From Bacteroidales bacterium (GTDB taxonomy: Bacteria > Bacteroidota > Bacteroidia > Bacteroidales > FEN-979), in the NCBI GenBank assembly GCA_016926765.1, contig JAFGNY010000003.1:1-9780 (forward strand): 9,780 bases of DNA. Reading direction: 5' to 3'. A program made the position numbers and the translations under genes. The notes under the pieces are model-generated. The model made no database searches. It was not told the origin of the DNA and worked only from the letters and a program-made list of their open reading frames with translations. Positions 1 through 5,256 of the stretch are shown piece after piece (the stretch's first letter is position 1; the number at the start of each line of letters is the position of its first letter).

Positions 1-216
1 GATCCGTTCTTTCATCTCCCTGGCTGCTTTGTTGGTAAAGGTGAGCGCCAATATCCGGAAGGGATCCACCCCCTGCTCCAGCAACCAGGCAACCCGGTAC
101 GTCAGGACTCTTGTTTTTCCTGATCCGGCTCCCGCAATTACCATGACCGGCCCATCCGTTGCTTTTACGGCAGCTTGCTGTTCATTGTTCAGGTTGTTGA
201 AAATTGATGTTGACAT
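1..216 (-). CDS. uvrD: UvrD/PcrA-type ATP-dependent DNA helicase, N-terminal 72 codons (gene runs off the left edge)
   Basis: The minus strand reads from an ATG at 216 to the window edge without a stop. It gives the N-terminus of a superfamily 1A 3'-5' helicase. Visible motifs, in order, are a Q-motif-like segment LNNEQQAAV (residues 9-17), the Walker A loop AGAGSGKT (28-35), and motif Ia in ILALTFTNKAAREM (55-68). In this family these residues bind ATP and contact single-stranded DNA; the enzymes unwind DNA in nucleotide excision and mismatch repair and remove RecA filaments. Motifs II-VI lie outside the window, so UvrD, PcrA and a Rep-like paralogue cannot be fully separated. The start is supported by a TAnnTTTG promoter element about 18 bp upstream and by the normal distance from Met1 to Walker A. 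The gene is divergent from the LruC lipoprotein gene. Family assignment is very secure; the exact symbol is less so. Confidence 0.92.
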   Translation of the reverse strand, partial: MSTSIFNNLNNEQQAAVKATDGPVMVIAGAGSGKTRVLTYRVAWLLEQGVDPFRILALTFTNKAAREMKERI

Positions 217-233
217 GGGAATGGTTGGGAGGG

Positions 234-241
234 CAAAAATA
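234..241 (-). promoter_or_regulatory. Bacteroidota -7 promoter element for the helicase gene
   Basis: Read on the minus strand this is TATTTTTG, an exact match to the Bacteroidota primary-sigma -7 consensus TAnnTTTG. It lies 17 bp upstream of the helicase ATG, which predicts a very short leader of roughly 10-14 nt. I see no good TTG at the usual -33 distance, so the call rests on the -7 box and its position. Confidence 0.55.
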
Positions 242-445
242 CAAGTTCTCATCTGTTTTTTTCTATAAAAGTCACAGATACGACCAGTTCGCCAACAGTT
301 ACCACCCTCCGGCATACTTTTACCCGGAACAGCTATTTGTAAATGCCTGTTAATCAAGCGAAAAATGATTTTAATCGCGGATATACAGTTACGAAGATTT
401 TATCAACAGATACCTTCATGGCCTATCCGGATACTCATTTCCACT

Positions 446-475
446 TTTTATAAGATACTGTAAGACAGATATTTG
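446..475 (+). promoter_or_regulatory. Possible weak promoter of the LruC lipoprotein gene
   Basis: GATATTTG at 468-475 matches the TTTG half of the Bacteroidota -7 box but not its leading TA. A T-run (TTT at 446-448) sits 19 bp upstream, the same spacing seen in the stronger promoters of this window. It would give a leader of about 30 nt before the ATG at 512. The match is imperfect, so this is only a candidate. Confidence 0.3.
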
Positions 476-511
476 TATCAGGAAAATTCCTAAAAACAGA
501 AAAAAAGTGCC

Positions 512-2773
512 ATGAAAACCACACTTACAACCCTTGGAGTTACACTTGCGGTCATTCTGATTACATTTACCGGATGTAAAAAGGAATTGGATCCGGTACC
601 CTCTCCAACCCAACAACCTTCAGCCACAACCACACTGAGTGTGCCAGCGGGATTCGACTGGAGGACCACCCGCACGGTAACATTGAACGTAAGCCTTGAT
701 TTCCCTTCGTATTCCAATGATTACAGCCGGGTCACCATTTATTCGGCAGATCCTTTCAACGGAGGAATTGCCCTCTTTTCAGGCTCGGCAGGTAACGGCT
801 TCCCGATGGTAGCCAAGCTGAGCATTCCAACCGCTTTATCCCAGCTCTGGCTTCAGCTCTCCGCCACAAGCGGCTTCTCACAAGTGGTGACAGTCAACGT
901 GGAAGACTATATCAATTATGTATTTACTGATCAGGGGGATGGCTTAATGAAATCAGTTAATGAGATCACCGAACCTGATTGCGGAGCCGGATGTGACCTG
1001 GAGCACTCGGGTGCAGGTTCCATCAACATCAACGATGGCTTAACCCACTGCATCACATCAAGCTACACAGGTTCAGTGAATATCTCTGATGGAACACTGC
1101 AGATCTGCGGAACATTCACAGGTCCGATTTCAATGGGAGATAATCAGGATGATTGTATCCTGATCGTAACGAGTGGCGGAACTGCGAACATCAGTTCGAT
1201 GAACATGGGCAAGAATGCCACCATGACGGTTTACCCTTCTGCTTCTTCGGTGATCTCCTCCATGACCATGAATCAAAACGCACAGCTCACCAACTGGGGG
1301 TCATTAACCATTGAGGGGAACTTCACTCCGAATGACCTGGTTCAGAACTTCGGAATGATGACCGTCAATGGCATGTACAATATGAATGGCAGTACGGGGG
1401 ATCTGATCAATACCGGTTCACTAACCATCAACAGCCATTGGAATGTGATTGAAGAGGTTACAAACAGCGGTTCCATTGAAGTATTTGGTGATATGAATTG
1501 CAATAATTCTGTTTTCCTGAATGCCTGTAAATTGATCGTACATGGAGTCTTCCATTTAAACAACTGTGAATTTACCAATGAAACTGGTTACATCAGGGTA
1601 TATGAAGAGACCAAAATCCAGGGCGGAGGGTCCTTCATGTTGCTAAAAAACCAGTCGATGATTTATACCAAAGATCTGACCATGAATGCCGATATGGAGG
1701 GCCAGGGAACCATGAACGAAGTGATGGTTACGGATGAGATCCGCTTCAATGGTCCCAATGTCATCACCGGATCGATCGAAACTGCCCAAACGGACGGAGT
1801 TCTTGTTAGTGGAGGGCCTTCAAACTTCACAGGTGGAGCCACCTTTGTCAGCTTTGCCGATATTACCAATACGATCCCTGTTTCCGAATGCAATCCTCAG
1901 GGAGTCACGCCCCCGTCTCCCTGTCCCGATACCGATGGAGATGGGGTAACGGACTGTGATGATGATTACCCTGATGATCCAACCCGTGCCTACAACAACT
2001 ATACAACCGGAACAGCAGTCTATGAAGACCTTTGGCCTTCTCAGGGAGATTACGATATGAACGACCTGGTGAATTACTATAAATATAATATGGTAACCAA
2101 TGCCCAGAACAAGGTAGTGGATATCATTGCCAAATTTTATGTCAGGGCCGTTGGTGCAAGCTTCCAGAATGGGTTTGGCTTCCAATTGGATAACGTAACT
2201 CCTTCACAGATCGCCTCTGTGGATGGATATGATGTGACACCTGGAACCATTTCATTGAATTCAAATGGTACAGAAAGTGACCAAACCAATGCGGTAATCA
2301 TTGCCTGGGATAATGCGGAGAATGTGATCAACCGCGCCGGCGGGGCATTCTATAACACCCTGTCCGGATCACCTACAGGAACATCTGATACGGTAACTGT
2401 CACCATTCATTTCAGCACGCTTCTTTCTACCACAGTCGTCGGGACGCCACCGTTCAACCCGTTCCTGATCAAGGATGGCGACCGTGCCGTTGAGGTTCAC
2501 CTTCCTGATTATCTTCCAACTTCACTGGCTGACCCAGGCTATTTTGGAACCGTGGATGACAATACCATACCCTCTTCCAACAGGTATTACAAGACTTCAG
2601 GCGATCTGCCATGGGCGATCAATATCCCGGCTACTTTTGACTACCCAATTGAATACGTCGATATTCTTTTAGCTTACAATCACTTTGCTGAATGGGCGCA
2701 ATCCGGTGGAGTTGCCTATCCTGACTGGTACCTCGATTTACCGGGCTACCGGAACAGCGCAAACATCTACTAA
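512..2773 (+). CDS. LruC domain-containing surface or periplasmic lipoprotein with beta-solenoid-like repeats
   Basis: 753 residues. A basic N-terminus, a hydrophobic core (about 8-19) and the lipobox FTGC make Cys22 the probable lipidation site; CKKE follows. The segment FDWRTTRTVTLNVSLDFP (about 48-65) opens a small beta domain usual in LruC proteins. A CGAGC pair (Cys157, Cys161) introduces about 270 residues of short repeats rich in N, G, S, T and M (LTIEGNF, MTVNGMY, LTINSHW, IEVFGDM, LIVHGVF), which I read as a parallel beta-helix with further cysteines at 180, 199, 215, 330, 339 and 352. Residues 473-490 (DTDGDGVTDCDDDYPDDP) are a calcium-loop, thrombospondin-3-like linker. From YEDLWPSQGDYDMNDLV (504-520) to the terminal PGYRNSANIY is the LruC domain. 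There is no T9SS sorting domain, so lipid anchoring is the likely retention mode. The function is unknown; binding or adhesion is only a guess. A strong terminator follows, so the gene appears monocistronic. Confidence 0.85.
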   Translation: MKTTLTTLGVTLAVILITFTGCKKELDPVPSPTQQPSATTTLSVPAGFDWRTTRTVTLNVSLDFPSYSNDYSRVTIYSADPFNGGIALFSGSAGNGFPMVAKLSIPTALSQLWLQLSATSGFSQVVTVNVEDYINYVFTDQGDGLMKSVNEITEPDCGAGCDLEHSGAGSININDGLTHCITSSYTGSVNISDGTLQICGTFTGPISMGDNQDDCILIVTSGGTANISSMNMGKNATMTVYPSASSVISSMTMNQNAQLTNWGSLTIEGNFTPNDLVQNFGMMTVNGMYNMNGSTGDLINTGSLTINSHWNVIEEVTNSGSIEVFGDMNCNNSVFLNACKLIVHGVFHLNNCEFTNETGYIRVYEETKIQGGGSFMLLKNQSMIYTKDLTMNADMEGQGTMNEVMVTDEIRFNGPNVITGSIETAQTDGVLVSGGPSNFTGGATFVSFADITNTIPVSECNPQGVTPPSPCPDTDGDGVTDCDDDYPDDPTRAYNNYTTGTAVYEDLWPSQGDYDMNDLVNYYKYNMVTNAQNKVVDIIAKFYVRAVGASFQNGFGFQLDNVTPSQIASVDGYDVTPGTISLNSNGTESDQTNAVIIAWDNAENVINRAGGAFYNTLSGSPTGTSDTVTVTIHFSTLLSTTVVGTPPFNPFLIKDGDRAVEVHLPDYLPTSLADPGYFGTVDDNTIPSSNRYYKTSGDLPWAINIPATFDYPIEYVDILLAYNHFAEWAQSGGVAYPDWYLDLPGYRNSANIY

Positions 2774-2816
2774 TCAGCGGGTATTACGAACAGGTTTATT
2801 TTCATGGCCCTGTATG

Positions 2817-2850
2817 GAGGCTGTCTCAAAAGCTGAGGCAGCCTCTTTTT
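2817..2850 (+). terminator. Rho-independent terminator of the LruC lipoprotein gene
   Basis: An 11-bp stem (GAGGCTGTCTC at 2817-2827 with GAGGCAGCCTC at 2835-2845, one G-U wobble) closes a 7-nt loop and is followed directly by five T (2846-2850). It lies 43 bp after the TAA stop. The minus strand lacks a T-run after the stem, so termination should be one-directional. Confidence 0.88.
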
Positions 2851-3044
2851 ATCCGTGAATTCTCCAATGTTTTTCCAATGTTTCTTGGATGTTTCTTCGG
2901 TCTTCCTTTTAATATAGCTTTAGAGTGCTCCCGACATGCTTCCGGGATGGTCAGGAGATGGTACCGGGTTTGAGGATCTGAAGAATGGAGGGATCAAAGC
3001 TCAGAAATTCCGTTTCCGTTTCAAGCGGCGATACGGATCAGATT
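2851..3044. other. Non-coding spacer with degenerate 11-12-bp repeats
   Basis: No gene is supported here. At 2864-2897 there are three degenerate tandem units, CCAATGTTTTT, CCAATGTTTCTT and GGATGTTTCTT. Further right, TCCCG (2929-2933) and CGGGA (2943-2947) form a short hairpin with a 9-nt loop. It has no T-run on either strand, so it is a poor terminator for the minus-strand gene ending at 3045. The spacer lies between the ends of two convergent genes and could hold decayed repetitive DNA. Confidence 0.5.
2864..2897. repeat. Three degenerate tandem units of 11-12 bp
   Basis: The units are 2864-2874, 2875-2886 and 2887-2897, sharing the core ATGTTT. The third copy differs at the start (GG for CCA). 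They are short and imperfect and could be chance in a T-rich stretch. Confidence 0.4.
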
Positions 3045-3557
3045 TCAGTCGATCACTTTTTTGCCATAAGTTCTAGGGGCAAGGAAGTCGTACAGGAATC
3101 TGCATTCAGTTGGAATTGCTTGTCCATTGCGGTAACTCGGCATCATGATCAGTTTCGAAAGGGCATCCGCAATTTCCTTATCGGGTTTATTCGCACCTCT
3201 CATATAGACTTTGCAGCAAACCGGCGACCCGCTCCGGTCAATGATCATCCTTGCCAGGATAGAGCCCGGTGAAAGTTCGTTGACATAGTTGTCAATGGAA
3301 CTGTTGCTGTAACTCAGTGTGTCGTTTCCGCAATGGTATTCCGGGATGGGATTGATTCCGGTAAGTTCATGAACGTGTGCATTGATGCTGTCGGCGAGTC
3401 GAAAGTATTTGTGGCAGTTGAGCAGATCCGACGGATGAATGGAGGAGGGGAGGTAGTTGTGTGGGATCAGGTCTCCGAAGGTGGTCTGTTGAGGAAACAG
3501 ATCCCCGGGAAGAATACTAATTGAAAAAAGCACAATCAGGAAGAGTTTGACCCTCAT
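3045..3557 (-). CDS. Small exported protein with a TonB C-terminal-like domain
   Basis: 170 residues from the ATG at 3557. The N-terminus MRVKLFLIVLFSISILPG is a typical Sec signal peptide, with cleavage likely near residues 19-24. The C-terminal part (about 98-158) has the TonB-C pattern: GSILARMIIDRSGSPVC, then a segment with DKEIADAL, then MMPSYRNGQAIPTECRFLYDF. This resembles the family layout of a strand, a helix, a 'P-x-(W/Y)-x-x-G-x-x-x-P' turn and a final strand. It has no N-terminal membrane anchor or proline-rich spacer, so it is not a classic TonB energy transducer; such stand-alone domains are common in Bacteroidota and mostly unassigned. Five cysteines remain after the signal, including the pair Cys114-Cys115. 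In-frame ATGs at 3584 and 3650 were rejected because they would place 9 or 31 residues before the signal peptide. It is divergent from the methyltransferase gene, 87 bp apart. The domain call is by eye only. Confidence 0.75.
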   Translation of the reverse strand: MRVKLFLIVLFSISILPGDLFPQQTTFGDLIPHNYLPSSIHPSDLLNCHKYFRLADSINAHVHELTGINPIPEYHCGNDTLSYSNSSIDNYVNELSPGSILARMIIDRSGSPVCCKVYMRGANKPDKEIADALSKLIMMPSYRNGQAIPTECRFLYDFLAPRTYGKKVID

Positions 3558-3589
3558 CAACAGGTGTTTTTTCGAAGAGAACATCGGTG

Positions 3590-3597
3590 TAAAAGTA
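3590..3597 (-). promoter_or_regulatory. Candidate -7 element for the TonB-C-like gene
   Basis: On the minus strand this reads TACTTTTA, one mismatch from TAnnTTTG. Transcription would begin around 3583-3586, at or just before the upstream in-frame ATG at 3584. That would favour translation from the ATG at 3557 with a leader of about 27 nt. I see no clear -33 TTG. Confidence 0.3.
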
Positions 3598-3620
3598 TTT
3601 ATTATTGAGGAATAAATCGT

Positions 3621-3628
3621 TATTTTTG
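3621..3628 (+). promoter_or_regulatory. Bacteroidota -7 promoter element for the methyltransferase gene
   Basis: TATTTTTG matches the TAnnTTTG consensus exactly and lies 16 bp before the ATG at 3645, predicting a leader of only about 10 nt. A TTG at 3605-3607 is closer (13 bp) than the usual 19 or so, so the -33 element is poor. The layout resembles the helicase promoter. Confidence 0.55.
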
Positions 3629-3644
3629 ACGGAAAATAGCCTGA

Positions 3645-4397
3645 ATGCATCTCTCCTTATTTCAGATTGCCAACATTGTTCTGATTGGGTTATTGCTGTT
3701 TCTCTTCATTCGTTTCCTCTGGATGACCTTTTTACATCCGCCCAGTCAACCTGCTGCCTGGAAGGAAGGAGTGAAAATGAAACAGATTCCGGCTTCCTTA
3801 ATCCGTTTGGAAAGGTTTTATCCCGACAAGGTTCGTTTCTATACCTGGTGGCTTCAGGCAGAACGGCTGAAAAAGGAAAAGATCTCAGGAGCATACGCCG
3901 AACTGGGTGTTTACCAGGGTGAAAGCGCCAGGATACTCCATCTGATGGACCCTGGCAGGAAATTCTATCTCTTCGATACCTTTGAAGGGTTTCCGAAAGA
4001 GGACCTGCAGGGGGAAACCGGGAAGGCGGCAACCTATACCACTCAAGATTTTGCAGGGACATCCATCGCAAGGGTGATCCGGAAAATCAACGGAAACGAT
4101 CGTATTGAGGTGGTTCAGGGTTATTTCCCCGACACAGCCGACGCAGTCAGGGATCAATCCTTTGCGCTGGTCAATATCGACGCAGATCTCTACAAACCGA
4201 CAAAAGCAGGACTTGAATTCTTCTATCCCCGTCTCACACCAGGGGGAGTGATCTTTGTGCATGATTACAATTCGAAATGGCCGGGAGTGATCCGGGCCGT
4301 TGATGGCTTTCTCGCTACGGTACCCGAAACGTTGGTCCTGATACCTGACAGGGAAGGGACGGTGGTGATTGTGAGGGATGAGGGAGGTGGGACGTAA
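3645..4397 (+). CDS. Membrane-anchored TylF/MycF-like SAM-dependent O-methyltransferase
   Basis: 250 residues. One N-terminal hydrophobic helix (about 6-30) followed by HPPSQP suggests a membrane anchor with the enzyme domain on one face. The rest is a class I Rossmann methyltransferase of the macrocin O-methyltransferase (TylF/MycF) family: AELGVYQGESARIL (85-98) is the SAM-binding motif I, FDTFEGFP (110-117) is a family signature, NIDADLY (177-183) and HDY (206-208) carry the acidic residues that in this family bind the metal and substrate hydroxyl, and PRLTPGGVIFVHDY (195-208) is the late core strand. Relatives methylate sugar hydroxyls in macrolides, and others sit in surface-polysaccharide loci. 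No glycan or polyketide genes lie nearby, so the substrate is unknown. The ATG at 3645 is preferred because it keeps the anchor and sits correctly behind the -7 box. The last codon and stop fall inside a 7-bp tandem repeat, so the GGGT tail may be recently changed. Confidence 0.85.
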   Translation: MHLSLFQIANIVLIGLLLFLFIRFLWMTFLHPPSQPAAWKEGVKMKQIPASLIRLERFYPDKVRFYTWWLQAERLKKEKISGAYAELGVYQGESARILHLMDPGRKFYLFDTFEGFPKEDLQGETGKAATYTTQDFAGTSIARVIRKINGNDRIEVVQGYFPDTADAVRDQSFALVNIDADLYKPTKAGLEFFYPRLTPGGVIFVHDYNSKWPGVIRAVDGFLATVPETLVLIPDREGTVVIVRDEGGGT

Positions 4398-4444
4398 GAC
4401 GTAAGACGTAAGATGTAAGACGTAAGATGTAAGACGTAAGACGT
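4391..4444. repeat. Tandem array of a 7-bp unit (GACGTAA / GATGTAA), about 7.7 copies
   Basis: Seven full units run 4391-4439 and a partial one ends at 4444. Units 4 and 6 are GATGTAA and the others GACGTAA. The first copy supplies the methyltransferase stop codon. Because 7 is not a multiple of 3 and each unit contains TAA, all three forward frames are stopped within 21 bp. The reverse strand has no stop in the array, which creates spurious antisense reading frames. Confidence 0.95.
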
Positions 4445-4450
4445 CCACAA

Positions 4451-4482
4451 ATGACCTCATGACCTCATGACCTCATGACCCC
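4451..4482. repeat. Tandem array of an 8-bp unit (ATGACCTC), 4 copies
   Basis: Three exact units (4451-4474) and a fourth with one change (ATGACCCC, 4475-4482). It begins 6 bp after the 7-bp array ends but has an unrelated unit. Each unit contains TGA, again closing all three forward frames. Confidence 0.95.
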
Positions 4483-4487
4483 ATAAA

Positions 4488-4516
4488 AATATTGTAATAA
4501 TATTCCTTGTAATATT
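4488..4516. repeat. Three AATATT palindromes spaced 11 and 12 bp
   Basis: AATATT occurs at 4488-4493, 4499-4504 and 4511-4516, roughly one helical turn apart. The group overlaps the -33 region of the promoter at 4507-4536. It may act as an AT-rich upstream element or a binding site, or may simply reflect base composition. Confidence 0.5.
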
Positions 4517-4536
4517 AAAAAATTGTCGTACTTTTG
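4507..4536 (+). promoter_or_regulatory. Strong Bacteroidota promoter upstream of the structured leader/sRNA (P1)
   Basis: TTG at 4507-4509, a 19-bp spacer, then TACTTTTG at 4529-4536, an exact TAnnTTTG. Transcription should begin around 4541-4543. It is 288 bp from the rpsL start, so it drives either a separate small RNA or a long rpsL leader. Confidence 0.7.
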
Positions 4537-4540
4537 CACC

Positions 4541-4670
4541 CTCAAAAATCGGAAACGGTTTTTGATTGGATGACAAGCTGAAATAGCTAGGGAACCTGAC
4601 AATGCGAGACGACTATAGGTTTTCACCCGGCTTCAATTACGGAAACCGGGACACGTCTCTGCCTCTTTTC
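4541..4670 (+). ncRNA. Candidate structured RNA (small RNA or rpsL operon leader), class not recognised
   Basis: This region begins at the predicted P1 start and contains no reading frame. Visible structure: a 10-bp hairpin TCAAAAATCG-GAAA-CGGTTTTTGA (4542-4565) with a GNRA-type tetraloop and one G-U pair; a small stem AGCT (4576-4579) with AGCT (4585-4588); GGAACCT (4591-4597) with AGGTTTT (4617-4623, two G-U pairs); GAGACG (4606-4611) with CGTCTC (4654-4659); and, nested within the last, CCCGG (4626-4630) with CCGGG (4646-4650). The third and fourth pairings interleave, so they form a pseudoknot or are alternatives. A pyrimidine-rich stretch (4660-4680) follows, with only a weak T-run. I compared it by eye with cobalamin, TPP, SAM, guanidine and c-di-GMP riboswitches, SRP RNA and tmRNA and found no real match. 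The 3' end is a guess. Confidence 0.4.
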
Positions 4671-4744
4671 ACTTTCCTTTCTATATTCCCGCGAAGATTC
4701 CAGAATAAAGTTGCTAAGGTTCATTAAATTATTATCGTTTCGAA

Positions 4745-4774
4745 CTGCTGAAATTGAAATAATTCATACCTTTG
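4745..4774 (+). promoter_or_regulatory. Promoter of the rpsL translation operon (P2)
   Basis: TACCTTTG at 4767-4774 is an exact TAnnTTTG. At 19 bp upstream lies CTG (4745-4747), one mismatch from TTG, the same spacing as P1. It predicts a start near 4779-4782 and a leader of about 45 nt, and is the likeliest main promoter of the ribosomal genes. Confidence 0.68.
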
Positions 4775-4824
4775 CACGCCCGTTTTGGGGATTTTGACCA
4801 TTAAAATAGTTTAAACCGATTGAT

Positions 4825-5205
4825 ATGCCTACGATTTCGCAACTGGTTAGAAAAGGAAGAAAAAAATTGACAGACAAGAGCAAAGCACCTGCTCTGGATT
4901 CCTGTCCCCAACGCAGAGGAGTTTGCGTGAGGGTATACACTACTACGCCAAAGAAGCCGAATTCGGCCATGCGTAAAGTGGCAAGGGTTCGCCTGACCAA
5001 CGGGAAAGAGGTAAATGCCTACATTCCCGGAGAGGGTCACAACCTTCAGGAACACTCCATCGTCATGATCCGTGGCGGTCGTGTGAAAGATCTTCCCGGT
5101 GTTCGTTACCACATCATTCGTGGCGCTCTCGACACCTCCGGTGTGGAAGGCCGCAAGCAACGCCGGTCAAAATACGGAGCCAAACGCCCAAAAGATAAGA
5201 AGTAG
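4825..5205 (+). CDS. rpsL: 30S ribosomal protein S12
   Basis: 126 residues, within two of E. coli S12. S12 sits at the decoding centre of the small subunit and controls accuracy and streptomycin response. The conserved TTTPKKPNSAMRKVARV (39-55) and GGRVKDLPGVRYHIIRG (84-100) loops are intact. Lys43 and Lys88, whose replacement gives streptomycin resistance in other bacteria, are both wild type. Asp89, the residue methylthiolated by RimO in E. coli, is present. The tail RSKYGAKRPKDKK is basic as usual. The start MPTISQLVRKG aligns with the family N-terminus. It is the first gene of the operon, preceded by promoter P2 and the structured region, and a perfect palindrome lies in the 51-bp gap before rpsG. 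Confidence 0.98.
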   Translation: MPTISQLVRKGRKKLTDKSKAPALDSCPQRRGVCVRVYTTTPKKPNSAMRKVARVRLTNGKEVNAYIPGEGHNLQEHSIVMIRGGRVKDLPGVRYHIIRGALDTSGVEGRKQRRSKYGAKRPKDKK

Positions 5206-5215
5206 CTGTATGTAA

Positions 5216-5236
5216 GGGCGACCTGTCAGGTCGCCC
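5216..5236. repeat. 21-bp perfect palindrome / hairpin between rpsL and rpsG
   Basis: GGGCGACCTG, a central T, then CAGGTCGCCC. As RNA it forms a stem of 8-9 bp with a 3-5-nt loop. No T-run follows, so it is not an intrinsic terminator. Flanking TAAG on the left and CTTA on the right suggest a once longer palindrome. It could be a REP-like extragenic element, an mRNA-stabilising or processing hairpin, or a regulatory site; in E. coli S7 binds this intercistronic region to repress translation. Confidence 0.75.
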
Positions 5237-5256
5237 CGACTTATATGATATAGAAT

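Larger units (their letters stand above)
217..511. other. Divergent intergenic region between the helicase and LruC lipoprotein genes
   Basis: This 295-bp stretch has no convincing reading frame. Its left end holds the helicase promoter (234-241). The right end is AT-rich and holds a weaker candidate promoter for the lipoprotein, plus a small inverted repeat CTGT-AAG-ACAG at 458-468 that could be an operator or chance. An A-rich run at 482-505 sits just before the lipoprotein start, as is common in this SD-poor phylum. I see nothing else recognisable between about 280 and 440. Confidence 0.6.

Noticed and set aside
29..268. Plus-strand frame at the left edge
   Set aside because: It is antisense to the UvrD/PcrA N-terminus, whose Walker A and motif Ia are unmistakable on the minus strand.
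1820..2185. Minus-strand frame opposite the LruC gene, rich in I and V
   Set aside because: Antisense to the acidic and aspartate-rich codons of the LruC gene, which read as I and V on the other strand; no family resemblance.
3558..3650. Longer N-terminus for the TonB-C-like protein (ATG at 3650 or 3584)
   Set aside because: It would bury the signal peptide behind up to 31 residues, and the 3650 start would overlap the methyltransferase start and its promoter.
3885..4460. Long minus-strand reading frame antisense to the methyltransferase, with a repetitive LTSYVL N-terminus
   Set aside because: Its N-terminal part is only the reverse translation of the 7-bp array, which has no stops on that strand. 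The rest is antisense to a well-supported gene and resembles no protein family.
4391..4482. CRISPR-like array
   Set aside because: The units are 7 and 8 bp, contiguous and without spacers, and there are no cas genes nearby.
4585..4625. Cobalamin or TPP riboswitch, from the AGGGAACCTGA resemblance
   Set aside because: Only a few bases fit either consensus; the rest of the conserved core is missing and the downstream genes are ribosomal.
4620..4665. tRNA-like T-arm (GGCTTCAATTACGG)
   Set aside because: No acceptor stem, anticodon arm or 3' CCA at suitable distances, and the T-loop consensus GTTCRA is not met.
5216..5240. Intrinsic terminator between rpsL and rpsG
   Set aside because: The hairpin is strong but no T-run follows, and the downstream genes belong to the same operon.
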